13,615 nucleotides of DNA from Sedimentisphaerales bacterium. Its GTDB lineage: Bacteria > Planctomycetota > Phycisphaerae > Sedimentisphaerales > SG8-4. Within the stretch, counting starts at the first letter, position 1; every line of letters starts with the position of its first letter. The stretch covers positions 1 to 13,615 of the forward strand of contig JAFGJR010000236.1 of the NCBI GenBank assembly GCA_016928975.1, written 5' to 3'. A model generated the notes under the pieces. That model did not search any database. It was not told where the DNA came from and worked only from the letters and a program-made list of their open reading frames with translations. Shown piece by piece: positions 1 to 7,794 of this stretch. A program made the translations under genes and the position numbers.

Positions 1-231
1 AACGGCCGCGGACTCAGCTACAAGCGGAACTCGGCAAAACCTAACCCCATACTCATCAAGGAGTTGCCCACGGCAGTGCCATTCGGCTTGAAGTCCTGTC
101 CGGTTGGGGGATAATGAGGCTGTGGACACGGTAAGACTACAAGATGCAGTCATGCCTACAGTCGCGGCCGAGGACACCGTCTCCACAACACCTGCCCCGG
201 CCGCGCTTCTTCTTCTGAGGTCGAGGAAGCG
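1..231. other. Left-edge stretch, no firmly supported gene
   Basis: One plus-strand frame is open from the window edge to a TAA at 112-114 (37 codons, ending SCPVGG) and could be the tail of a gene that starts outside, but nothing in it is recognisable. A second short frame (ATG 152, TGA 233-235, 27 residues, Ala/Thr/Pro then Leu-rich and basic) overlaps the start of the next gene by an ATGA junction, which would permit translational coupling. Neither frame has family support, and chance open frames are common at this GC content. Confidence 0.2.
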
Positions 232-1002
232 ATGAAGTCAAACCCATCCCACAGCAGGGGGCGAAAGAGGAATGCAGTGAAACCACCGGGAGAGCCGCCG
301 GCCGGGAGTAAGGCCGCGCAGGTAGCGGTGGACCTGGTTATGGCGGTGAAACGTTTTCGGCCGCGACGCGCACCATCCGACAAGGACAGACCGAAGAACG
401 AGCAACTCGCCGGGTTGATTGAGGGCATCGAGGGCATTGCAGACAGGCTGGGCGACTGCATCGAGGGCGGTATCGACGACAATCTCACGTGGGATCGGTC
501 CCAACCTGATGCGGTGTTCGAGGGGTTCGGGGCCGTCGTCACGGGACTCCAGATGCGCGGGTATTGTGCGTTGGCAGACGATCTGCAAGAAAGGTATTCG
601 GAGATAGAGAAAGCGGCTGTGCTCTTCGACACCATTTCATCGACATCCATAAATGGAGCGACGGAACGGGCCGGGCACGGGATCAAACTGGTTAAGGCTG
701 TACCTGACATGCGAGACAAGCTGCGGGATATAGCCGCGCTTCTTCGACGCCAGCCGCAAGCGGTCGAGAGACGGAACGGGGCAACCCCGGCCGGCCCAAC
801 AGGCAAGGGAGGGCGTAAGCCCGTGCACGACGTGGCATTCTGGAGACGGGTGCGCGCCACCTACGATGAATACTATGCGCAACTTGGCGGCAAGGGGGCT
901 TGGAACAAGGCGGCCGAAACCCACGGCCTCAAGTCGGGCGAAGCTGCCCGAAAACAATGCGCCAGGTACTTGGAGGAGAAACGGAATCGTGGACAGAATT
1001 GA
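232..1002 (+). CDS. Hypothetical protein, basic, possibly DNA-binding
   Basis: I do not recognise this family. The frame encodes 256 residues from an ATG preceded by GAGG five bases upstream. The N-terminus (about 1-60) is rich in Arg, Lys and Pro and looks disordered. Residues about 60-170 are predicted helical, with regular Leu/Ile/Ala spacing. A Gly/Pro-rich linker near 185-195 is followed by a compact C-terminal segment rich in aromatic and basic residues (FWRRVRATYDEYY, then an Ala/Lys-rich helix). That segment could be a small helix-turn-helix, but no motif is decisive. The gene lies at the left of a decayed integrated element and is probably element cargo. A near-perfect palindrome overlaps its stop codon. 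There is no signal peptide or membrane segment. That it is coding is fairly likely; its function is unknown. Confidence 0.55.
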   Translation: MKSNPSHSRGRKRNAVKPPGEPPAGSKAAQVAVDLVMAVKRFRPRRAPSDKDRPKNEQLAGLIEGIEGIADRLGDCIEGGIDDNLTWDRSQPDAVFEGFGAVVTGLQMRGYCALADDLQERYSEIEKAAVLFDTISSTSINGATERAGHGIKLVKAVPDMRDKLRDIAALLRRQPQAVERRNGATPAGPTGKGGRKPVHDVAFWRRVRATYDEYYAQLGGKGAWNKAAETHGLKSGEAARKQCARYLEEKRNRGQN

Positions 1003-1010
1003 TTCTGTCC
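991..1010. repeat. Palindrome over stop codon, possible weak terminator
   Basis: GGACAGAAT and ATTCTGTCC are perfect 9-base inverted arms separated by TG, and the TGA stop of the upstream gene sits in the centre. The right arm is followed by ATTTTGTCC, so it could act as a weak intrinsic terminator, although the loop is very tight. The left-arm sequence GGACAGAATT recurs as a direct copy at 1098-1107, which favours a protein-binding or repeat function as an alternative. Confidence 0.4.
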
Positions 1011-1097
1011 ATTTTGTCCACTGACCATCCTCTGGAAGCAATTCCTTCCTAAGATCATCCCTCCCAACGACTTAAACATCTGCCCCAGAGAATCTCC

Positions 1098-1107
1098 GGA
1101 CAGAATT
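1098..1107 (+). repeat. Second copy of GGACAGAATT
   Basis: Exact 10-base direct repeat of 991-1000, lying 83 bases upstream of the preferred start of the helix-turn-helix frame. With the inverted arm at 1002-1010 this makes three occurrences of the core within about 115 bases. An operator is possible; the sequence alone does not prove it. Confidence 0.3.
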
Positions 1108-1673
1108 CAGCCTCGCTATGGCCAGAGTTTTACTGGTAGGAGCCAAAAGCCAAGACGTGTCGTTTATGAAAGGATTCAAGATGCTTCTACAAAGTACAGG
1201 GCAGATTGCGGAAGTAATCGGCCAGGACCGGGATCGTGTGAGCTACGCCATCCGCAAGACCGGGGTGAGAACCGTTGGCCGGGCCGGGCTCCTGCGGCTC
1301 TTCCCGCAGAGCGCGGTAGGCACAGTCCAAGAGTTCCTTAAATCACGACAAGGAGATATAGGAATGCGCCGAGATAGAAGACGAAGAAGGGCTGCCCGGT
1401 CCTTTGGCCGCGTGACCGGGACAGCCGCCGGCGCGCTACAGCCAGGAGACTACCCACGGCGGGCGTGCGCGTCAATCAAGAGGCACCAAGAGGAGTTGGG
1501 GGCCGTCGCGCTGTCGTGGCTGCACTGCCTCGATGATGGTGAGGCGGCGGGCCGCCTGCGTCTGCTGGGGGCGGCGTTGCGGCGGTATGTGGGCCTGCGG
1601 GTGGGAAAGGGGGTGGCATGCAGAGCATTGCCGGGAGTGCCTGAGAGCAACGGAGACGGCGCAGAATCGACGA

Positions 1674-1942
<269 letters not shown>

Positions 1943-1998
1943 AAAATACCGGGCCGTCGCCGGGTGTTGGCTGCCGGCGACGACGATATACCGCCAGT

Positions 1999-2028
1999 AT
2001 GGTAACACGCCAGACCGGGCGATGGCAA
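1999..2028 (-). promoter_or_regulatory. Candidate promoter for tRNA-Ala
   Basis: On the minus strand TTGCCA (2023-2028) and TACCAT (1999-2004) lie 18 bases apart, about 57 bases upstream of the mature tRNA 5' end. The -35 box matches the sigma-70 consensus at 5 of 6 positions and the -10 at 4 of 6. This is a pattern match only. Confidence 0.35.
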
Positions 2029-2069
2029 GCAATTTTTCCTCTTTTTGCTCAGCTCGTCATGCCGCCGGG

Positions 2070-2099
2070 TTTTCACTTGCGGCGTCCGGGATTTATAAT
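2070..2099 (+). promoter_or_regulatory. Candidate sigma-70 promoter for hypF
   Basis: A perfect TATAAT (2094-2099) within ATTTATAATG follows TTTTCA (2070-2075) with an 18-base spacer. Transcription would start near 2106, giving a leader of about 60 bases before the hypF start. No other clear promoter lies between the tRNA and hypF. Confidence 0.55.
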
Positions 2100-2165
2100 G
2101 CGTGGCCCGAACTTTCGGCGCTGTAAGGCGTTATAAGATGGGGGAAGTCGTGGAGGTCCGCAGAT

Positions 2166-4475
2166 TTGATCGAGAGACAACGGATACTGGTGACCGGCCG
2201 CGTTCAGGGCGTGGGGTTTCGGCCTGCGGTGTACCGGCTTGCTTGTGAGCTGGGTCTGACCGGCAGAGTTCTCAACGACACCCGGGGCGTAACCATCGAG
2301 TTGCAGGGCAGCCGAGAGAAGATCGATGAATTTGTCCGTCGTCTGCGGTCGGGGCCGGACATGCCCCCGCTGGCCGAGATATCCTCGCGCGACTGCACGA
2401 GGATCGACCCGGTGGAAGGGGAAGGGGCATTTGTCATCGAGCGAAGCGACTCGCAAGGGACGGCGTTGTCGCAAGTGACCGCTGATGTCGCCACTTGCGG
2501 CGACTGCCTCGCCGAGATGAGCGATCCGCGAGACTTGCGATACCGCTATCCCTTCATCAATTGCACGAATTGCGGCCCGAGATACTCGATCATCAGAACC
2601 ATTCCCTACGACCGGCCGAACACGACGATGTCGGTCTTTGAGATGTGCACGACGTGTGCGGCCCAGTATCACGACGTGTCCGATCGGCGGTTTCATGCTC
2701 AGCCGGTGGCTTGTCCGCGCTGTGGGCCGAATGTCTGGCTCGCTGACTGTGCCGGCAAGCCGTTGCGGACCGACAGCGACGAAGCCATTGCGGAGACGGC
2801 GAGACTGTTGCGGGCGGGCGGGACCGTGGCGGTCAAAGGGGTCGGCGGATTTCATCTGGCCTGCGATGCGCTCAATGACGAGGCGGTATTGCGACTGCGC
2901 CAGCGGAAGCGGCGCGACCACAAGCCGTTTGCGATGATGGCCGCTTCCATCAAGGCTATACGGAAGTGCGCGATTGTGGATCGAGTTGCCGAGAAGGCTC
3001 TTGCAGGGCCGCAGAGTCCCATCGTGCTTTTGCCCAAGAGACCGGACGCCGTCATTGCGCCGGCGGTGGCGGAAGGCACCGGCACGTTCGGATTCATGCT
3101 CTGCTATGCGCCTCTGCATCACCTGCTGTTTGCGGAGGGTCTGGATGTACTGGTGATGACGAGCGGCAATATCTCTGACGAGCCGCTGATTTGCGGGAAC
3201 GAGCTTGCCCTGGAGCGGCTGGGCGACGTGGCGGACGCGTTCCTGATGCACGACCGCGATATCTATCGGCAGGTGGATGACTCGATCCTCTACTTCGCGG
3301 CGGGCGAGCGCATTCTCCTGCGCCGCGCGAGGGGATACGTGCCGGCGCCGATTCCCCTGGAGGCCGCCTCGCCACAAGAGATTCTCGCGGCCGGGGCGGA
3401 CATGAAGAACACCTTCTGCCTCGTAAAACGCAATCAGCTCATCCTCAGCGAGCACATCGGTGATCTGGAGGACGCGGAGGTCTATCATCACTACGTCCGG
3501 TCCATCGAGCACCTCAAAGGGTTGTTCGAGGTCGAGCCTCAGGTGGTCGCGTGCGACCTGCACCCAGGCTATCTATCCACGCAGTACGCAAGGTCTCTCC
3601 CCGGCGTCCAGGTCGTCGAGGTTCAGCATCACTGGGCGCACATCGCCTCGGTCCTGGCCGAGCACGGGTTAGCCGGGCCGGTCATCGGCATCGAGTGCGA
3701 CGGCACCGGCTACGGCACGGACGGCGCCATCTGGGGATGCGAGTGCATAATCGCTTCGCTGGCGAGCTTCGAGCGATTCGGGCATCTGGAGTATTACCCG
3801 CTGGCCGGCGCCGACAAGGCGAGCAAAGAAGCAGTCCGGCCGCTCCTGAGTCTACTTCGGCAGGCGTATGGGGATGCGTTTAACCCGACCGATTTCGCAT
3901 GGCTGCTCGAAAGGATCGAGCCGGACGCGAAGAAGCCTGCGGTCATCCTGGAGCAGATCGATAAGGGCATCAACGCCGTGAGCACTTCCAGCCTTGGCAG
4001 GGTCTTTGATGCTGTCGCTGCGATGCTCGGCTTGGGAGCGTACAACCACTTCGATGCACAGTTGCCGATGGTCCTCGAGTCCATAGCGCAGCCGGGCGTG
4101 GACGACCGGTATGAGTACGACCTGCACAGATCCGCTGGTGAACCGGCACAACTGAGCCTCCGCAAACTCATGAGAGGATTGACCGACGACGTCAAGCGCG
4201 CGGAAGCCCCCGCACTCATCTCTGCGAAGTTCCACAATATACTGGCCGAGGCCTTGCTGGCCCTGGCGAAGGCAGCGAGGGAGAGCACACGGCTGGAGAC
4301 CGTTGCCCTGAGCGGCGGCGTTTTCTGCAACCGCTATCTGACCAATCGCCTGGCTATGCGGTTGAAGCAGGAAGGATTTGCAGTACTACTGAACCGCGAT
4401 GTCCCGTCCAACGACGGCGGCATCGCCCTGGGCCAAGCCGCCATCGCCGCAAACCTCGTGAGCCACATGGCATGA
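2166..4475 (+). CDS. hypF: Carbamoyltransferase HypF, [NiFe]-hydrogenase maturation
   Basis: HypF uses carbamoyl phosphate and ATP to carbamoylate the C-terminal cysteine of HypE, the first step in making the cyanide ligands of the [NiFe] site; it is cytoplasmic. All four domains are present in its 769 residues. An N-terminal acylphosphatase domain carries GRVQGVGFRP (11-20). Two zinc fingers follow, with C111xxC114/C133xxC136 and C161xxC164/C183xxC186. A YrdC-like domain spans about 205-390 (VKGVGGFHL, KRRDHKPFAMM, MTSGNISDEP). A Kae1-like domain forms the C-terminal half, with HHWAH at 488-492, DGTGYGTDG near 512-520, ALSGGVFCN near 714-722 and NDGGIALGQ at 749-757. The start is TTG, the only plausible one after the in-frame TAA at 2124; GGAGG lies nine bases upstream. 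Length and motifs are normal for the family. hypCDEAB follows about 580 bases downstream on the same strand. Confidence 0.97.
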   Translation: MIERQRILVTGRVQGVGFRPAVYRLACELGLTGRVLNDTRGVTIELQGSREKIDEFVRRLRSGPDMPPLAEISSRDCTRIDPVEGEGAFVIERSDSQGTALSQVTADVATCGDCLAEMSDPRDLRYRYPFINCTNCGPRYSIIRTIPYDRPNTTMSVFEMCTTCAAQYHDVSDRRFHAQPVACPRCGPNVWLADCAGKPLRTDSDEAIAETARLLRAGGTVAVKGVGGFHLACDALNDEAVLRLRQRKRRDHKPFAMMAASIKAIRKCAIVDRVAEKALAGPQSPIVLLPKRPDAVIAPAVAEGTGTFGFMLCYAPLHHLLFAEGLDVLVMTSGNISDEPLICGNELALERLGDVADAFLMHDRDIYRQVDDSILYFAAGERILLRRARGYVPAPIPLEAASPQEILAAGADMKNTFCLVKRNQLILSEHIGDLEDAEVYHHYVRSIEHLKGLFEVEPQVVACDLHPGYLSTQYARSLPGVQVVEVQHHWAHIASVLAEHGLAGPVIGIECDGTGYGTDGAIWGCECIIASLASFERFGHLEYYPLAGADKASKEAVRPLLSLLRQAYGDAFNPTDFAWLLERIEPDAKKPAVILEQIDKGINAVSTSSLGRVFDAVAAMLGLGAYNHFDAQLPMVLESIAQPGVDDRYEYDLHRSAGEPAQLSLRKLMRGLTDDVKRAEAPALISAKFHNILAEALLALAKAARESTRLETVALSGGVFCNRYLTNRLAMRLKQEGFAVLLNRDVPSNDGGIALGQAAIAANLVSHMA

Positions 4476-4515
4476 AATGAGTCACGCAGGGTGAGAAGGC
4501 AGACGCGGTCGTTCT

Positions 4516-4806
4516 TCATAGAGGTACGGCCTCCCGGAGGACTCGGTCGCGCACGTGCGGATTGAGCCCCTCGTCGGTCACGATCTCCACGCGCCTGCCG
4601 AGAACCTGCTCAAGGTCCAGGATGAGCCCGGCTGGGAACCACGAACTTGTCGTCTCTCCGACCTCGACGAGAAAGTCCACATCACTGTCTGGTCTGTCAT
4701 CGCCGCGTGCGGCCGAGCCAAACACGCGAAGATTGCACGCCCCGTGCTTGGCGGCGACGTTCAGTATGTCGTCCCGCTTCTCTTCAATGAGCTGTCTGAG
4801 AGTCAT
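4516..4806 (-). CDS. MNT-type nucleotidyltransferase domain protein (solitary)
   Basis: A 96-residue minimal nucleotidyltransferase of the MNT/NTP_transf_2 family. The diagnostic GSAARG (30-35) is followed by the metal-binding pair D42xD44 (SDVDFLVEV); E74 in RRVEIVT sits at the place of the third carboxylate. Proteins of this kind usually pair with a HEPN-domain toxin and act as antitoxins by transferring AMP to it (MntA-HepT type). Here no HEPN gene is seen on either side: downstream is the convergent end of hypF 40 bases away, and upstream is only a short uncertain frame. The gene opposes the surrounding hyp genes and separates hypF from hypC, so it looks inserted. Its start (ATG) has no clear ribosome binding site. 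The family call is firm; whether it works as an antitoxin here is unknown. Confidence 0.85.
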   Translation of the reverse strand: MTLRQLIEEKRDDILNVAAKHGACNLRVFGSAARGDDRPDSDVDFLVEVGETTSSWFPAGLILDLEQVLGRRVEIVTDEGLNPHVRDRVLREAVPL

Positions 4807-4984
4807 GGATCACTTCGTCGGTAGCACGAATCTCCAACAATCGCCCATGGAGAATAGCCAGATTGCTCCATCCTGTCAAGTCGGCCGTGGCGCCCTCTGC
4901 GAACTCCGATATGCGTTCTGCCGTACGTAGGCTCGTGAGCTTGACCCGAGTCGTCAGGCTCGATACAATCATCGTGCGCACCAA
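4784..4984 (-). CDS. Short hypothetical frame upstream of the nucleotidyltransferase
   Basis: A 66-codon frame on the minus strand (TTG start; an in-frame ATG four codons later) ends inside the start region of the nucleotidyltransferase gene, overlapping it by 23 bases. That arrangement would suit a coupled two-gene unit. I do not recognise the product. It lacks the helical RxxxxH signature of HEPN toxins, has no membrane segment, and has no convincing ribosome binding site. It may be non-coding. Confidence 0.22.
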   Translation of the reverse strand: MVRTMIVSSLTTRVKLTSLRTAERISEFAEGATADLTGWSNLAILHGRLLEIRATDEVIHDSQTAH

Positions 4985-5008
4985 TCGTCCACATTGACTG
5001 CCGATAGG

Positions 5009-5037
5009 TTGAACAGCGACAGAGAAGAGCCTCTATT
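5009..5037 (+). promoter_or_regulatory. Weak candidate promoter for hypCDEAB
   Basis: TTGAAC (5009-5014) and TCTATT (5032-5037) are spaced by 17 bases and end 20 bases before the hypC start, implying a very short leader. Each box matches the sigma-70 consensus at four positions. If it is not real, hypCDEAB must be read from the hypF promoter through the antisense nucleotidyltransferase region. Confidence 0.28.
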
Positions 5038-5057
5038 GTGATCGAGCGTGACGAACG

Positions 5058-5300
5058 ATGTGTTTAGCCGTACCTGCGAGAATCGTGGAGTTGGAGGACG
5101 ACCGGGCGGTGGTCGATGCGATGGGCAATCGGTGGAAGGCCAAAACTACGCTCTTGCCCGGCGCGAAGCTGGGGGACGTGGTGCTGATTCACGCCGGCTT
5201 TGCCATCGCGACCGTTGATGAGGAGGAGGCCAAGAGGACCTGGGAGCTCTTCGCCGAGATCGAGAACTTCGAGAAGACGCCGAACCGAGTGTCGGGATAG
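5058..5300 (+). CDS. hypC: Hydrogenase maturation chaperone HypC
   Basis: HypC is the small chaperone that forms a complex with HypD, carries the Fe(CN)2CO group and hands it to the hydrogenase large-subunit precursor. The 80-residue product begins MCLAVPARIV, the family hallmark: Cys2 is the ligand exposed after Met removal. The rest forms the expected small beta-barrel, with VVDAMGNRWKAKTTLLPGAK and then GDVVLIHAGFAI, and an acidic C-terminal helix. The length matches the family. The ribosome binding site is weak. It is the first gene of a tight hypC-D-E-A-B run; hypD starts five bases after its stop. Confidence 0.96.
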   Translation: MCLAVPARIVELEDDRAVVDAMGNRWKAKTTLLPGAKLGDVVLIHAGFAIATVDEEEAKRTWELFAEIENFEKTPNRVSG

Positions 5301-5305
5301 CGTTC

Positions 5306-6376
5306 ATGCTGGACAGGATCGCCACAGCGCAACGCATGATCGACGAGGCCTGCGAGAAACTCGGCCGGCAGATCACGATCATGGAGGTCTGCGGGACGCA
5401 CACGGTCGCCATCTTCCGCAGCGGGATTCGATCCACGCTGCCCGAGCGACTGAAGCTGCTGTCGGGGCCGGGCTGCCCGGTCTGCGTCACGGATCAGGGC
5501 TACATCGACACCGTGCTGACGCTGGCGGATCGGGATGACTGCATCATCGCCACGTACGGGGACATGATTCGCGTTCCGGGCAGCGATGGCTCGCTTGAAT
5601 CGCGGTCATCGAAAGGTAACGTGAAAGTTGTCCTGAGCACGGAGGATGCACTTCAATTGGCCCGGGACAATCCCGACAGGACGGTCGTATTCATCGCGGT
5701 CGGTTTCGAGACGACCGCGCCTGCTACTGCCGTCGCCGTCAAAGAGGCGGCGAAAGAGGGGATCGCGAATTTCTGCATTCTCAGCGGTCACAAGCTGGCG
5801 ATTCCCGCCATGCGGGCGCTATTGAGCGGCATGAACGACCGCATCGACGCCTTCCTGTGCCCGGGACATGTCAGCGCGATCATCGGCTGGGGCGCGTTCG
5901 CGGAGATCGTGGATGAGTTTCACCGGCCCTGCGTGGTCGCAGGTTTCGAGCCGGTGCAGATCGTCGAGGGCCTGGCGGAGATCTGCCGCCAGCTCGCGGC
6001 CGGCAAGCCGGCACTGGGGTCGGTCTACAAGGCCGTGGTTACGGAGAAAGGCAACGTGGCGGCCCAGCAGGTCGTCGCCGAGTGCTTTGAGCCGGCGGAT
6101 GGCTACTGGCGCGGGCTTGGCAAGATCGAGAAGAGCACGCTTGCCCTGAGAGAGCAGTACAGCCGGTTCGATGCGTTCAAACGATTCGGCCTGGCAGACG
6201 AGCCCGGCGAGGAGAATCGCGGATGCCGGTGCGGGGAGGTCCTGTGCGGCCTGATCGAGCCGGCGCAATGTCCCCTCTTTGGCGCGCAGTGCACCGTCGA
6301 TGCGCCGGTCGGGCCGTGCATGGTCAGCTCGGAGGGGACCTGTGCGGCGTGGTTCAAGTACGGACGGAGGAAGTAG
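5306..6376 (+). CDS. hypD: Hydrogenase maturation iron-sulfur protein HypD
   Basis: HypD is the [4Fe-4S] scaffold that, with HypC, holds iron while two cyanides and one CO are attached. The 356-residue protein has all the classic blocks: EVCGTHT (27-33), GPGCPVC (54-60), GFETTAP (133-139), CPGHVSAIIG from 185 and AGFEPVQIV from 212. The conserved catalytic cysteines correspond to C29, C57 and C60. The cysteine-rich C-terminus (C307, C309, C314, C322, C329, C338, C346) includes the ligands of the [4Fe-4S] cluster. Length is normal. The ATG has GGGA eight bases upstream, inside the end of hypC. Confidence 0.97.
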   Translation: MLDRIATAQRMIDEACEKLGRQITIMEVCGTHTVAIFRSGIRSTLPERLKLLSGPGCPVCVTDQGYIDTVLTLADRDDCIIATYGDMIRVPGSDGSLESRSSKGNVKVVLSTEDALQLARDNPDRTVVFIAVGFETTAPATAVAVKEAAKEGIANFCILSGHKLAIPAMRALLSGMNDRIDAFLCPGHVSAIIGWGAFAEIVDEFHRPCVVAGFEPVQIVEGLAEICRQLAAGKPALGSVYKAVVTEKGNVAAQQVVAECFEPADGYWRGLGKIEKSTLALREQYSRFDAFKRFGLADEPGEENRGCRCGEVLCGLIEPAQCPLFGAQCTVDAPVGPCMVSSEGTCAAWFKYGRRK

Positions 6377-6382
6377 CGAGCG

Positions 6383-7402
6383 ATGGCGACGAATCCCGAG
6401 AGAATCCTTCTCGCCCACGGCGGCGGCGGCCGGCTCAGCCGTCAGCTCATTCGAGACCACATTCTGCCGGCATTCAGGAACGAAACGCTCTCCGCACTGA
6501 CCGATGCCGCTCGTCTGCAACTGCCTTCGAGCGACGTCTGCTTCACGACGGACAGCTACGTGGTCAAGCCGCTGTTCTTTCGGGGCGGCGACATCGGCAA
6601 GCTGGCCGTCTGCGGGACGGTGAACGATCTTGCGGTATCGGGGGCGAGGCCGGTGGCCCTGTCTCTGGCGCTGATTATCGAGGAGGGCTTCGAGCTTGAG
6701 CGGTTGAGCCGGATCCTGCAGAGCGCCGGCGATGCCGCTCAACACAATCGCGTCGCGGTAGTCACAGGCGATACGAAGACCGTCGAGCACGGCTCGGCGG
6801 ACGGCCTCTTCATCAACACCGCAGGCATCGGCGTCAGACTGCCAGACGTGAGCCTTGGGCTCGATGGGGTCGAGGTCGGGGACAAGATCCTCCTCAGCGG
6901 CACGATTGGCGATCACGGCATGACGATCATCTCCCAGCGAGAGGGGATCGCTTTCGAGTCGCCGCTGGAAAGCGACTGTGCGGGACTTGCTGACTTGACG
7001 ATTCCCCTGTTTGAGAACGTGCCGGGCATTCGATTCATGCGCGACCCGACGCGGGGCGGGCTGGCGGCCACGTTGAACGAGATCGTCGAGGGCAGTCGCC
7101 GGAGCGTGGAGATCGATGAGAGAGCGATTCGCGTCCGGCCGGCGGTCCAGGCGGCCGCCGATATGCTCGGGTTCGACGTGCTGAGCGCCGCGAACGAAGG
7201 GAAATTCGTGGCGGTCGTGTCTCCAGACGCGGCGGACCGGTGCCTGGAAATCTGTCACGAGCACCCGCTGGGCCGCGATGCGAGTATCATCGGCGAGATC
7301 GTGCCGACGCGCGATATCCCTCTTGTGGAGTTGAAGACGAAGATCGGCGGCCGCCGGATCGTGCAGATGCCGTACGGTCGGGAGCTGCCGAGGATTTGCT
7401 GA
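6383..7402 (+). CDS. hypE: Carbamoyl dehydratase HypE
   Basis: HypE takes the carbamoyl group from HypF on its C-terminal cysteine and dehydrates it with ATP to a thiocyanate, the source of the Fe-CN ligands. The 339-residue protein is a PurM/AIR-synthase-fold ATPase. The Gly-rich HGGGG lies at 12-16, followed by TTDSYVV, GTVNDLAVSGARP (78-90) and the GDTK ATP-binding motif near 128. It ends in PRIC, the invariant terminus whose last residue is the acceptor cysteine, so the active end is intact. GGAGG lies in the 3' end of hypD 12 bases upstream of the ATG. The TGA shares one base with the hypA ATG, implying translational coupling. Confidence 0.97.
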   Translation: MATNPERILLAHGGGGRLSRQLIRDHILPAFRNETLSALTDAARLQLPSSDVCFTTDSYVVKPLFFRGGDIGKLAVCGTVNDLAVSGARPVALSLALIIEEGFELERLSRILQSAGDAAQHNRVAVVTGDTKTVEHGSADGLFINTAGIGVRLPDVSLGLDGVEVGDKILLSGTIGDHGMTIISQREGIAFESPLESDCAGLADLTIPLFENVPGIRFMRDPTRGGLAATLNEIVEGSRRSVEIDERAIRVRPAVQAAADMLGFDVLSAANEGKFVAVVSPDAADRCLEICHEHPLGRDASIIGEIVPTRDIPLVELKTKIGGRRIVQMPYGRELPRIC

Positions 7403-7794
7403 TGCATGAGACCGCGATGGCGCAAAGCCTGGTGGAAGTGATCTCGGAGGAAGCTCGCAGCCGCAGGGCGAAACCGATCCGTGCGAAGATGAGTTGCGGC
7501 ATGCTGAACACCGTCAATGACGACGTGATCGCGTTTGCCTTTGAGGCGCTGGCCCGCGGCACGCCGTGCGAGGGAATGCAGCTCCAGATTGAGCACAAGC
7601 CCTTGCAGGCCAGGTGCCGAGCGTGCGGCCGCGTCTTCGCCGTGGATATGGCCAGTGTGAAGTGCCCGGAGTGCGGCGCGGACGATTTTGAACTGCTTCC
7701 GGATGCTCCCCTGCTTCTGGAACAGATTGAATTCGAAGAAGGAGCCGATGATGGCGAAGGTGAACGTGGGCAGGAAGATCCTGGATGCCAATGA
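7402..7794 (+). CDS. hypA: Hydrogenase nickel incorporation protein HypA
   Basis: HypA is the nickel metallochaperone that works with HypB to insert nickel after the Fe(CN)2CO group is in place. The product begins MHETAMAQSL; His2 in the MHE motif is the nickel ligand. A structural zinc site is formed by C72xxC75 and C88xxC91. The ATG overlaps the hypE TGA by one base (TGATG), which fixes the start. At 130 residues the protein runs about 15 residues past the usual family end, with an acidic/Gly-rich tail (DDGEGERGQEDPG). That tail is encoded entirely in the 44-base overlap with hypB, so it may be a by-product of the overlap. Confidence 0.96.
   Translation: MHETAMAQSLVEVISEEARSRRAKPIRAKMSCGMLNTVNDDVIAFAFEALARGTPCEGMQLQIEHKPLQARCRACGRVFAVDMASVKCPECGADDFELLPDAPLLLEQIEFEEGADDGEGERGQEDPGCQ

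Noticed and set aside
1118..1180. ATG 1118 as start of the helix-turn-helix gene
   Set aside because: No ribosome binding site precedes it, whereas ATG 1181 has AGGA at good spacing directly before the conserved domain.
2073..3563. Long (496-codon) open frame on the minus strand
   Set aside because: It lies antisense to hypF, has Arg/His-rich composition without domains, and is the expected shadow of a high-GC gene.
4807..4984. HEPN toxin partner of the nucleotidyltransferase
   Set aside because: The upstream frame is too short for a HEPN domain and lacks the RxxxxH signature; kept only as an uncertain hypothetical.
5819..7264. Long (481-codon) minus-strand open frame
   Set aside because: Antisense to hypD and hypE, whose motifs are complete; no recognisable fold.
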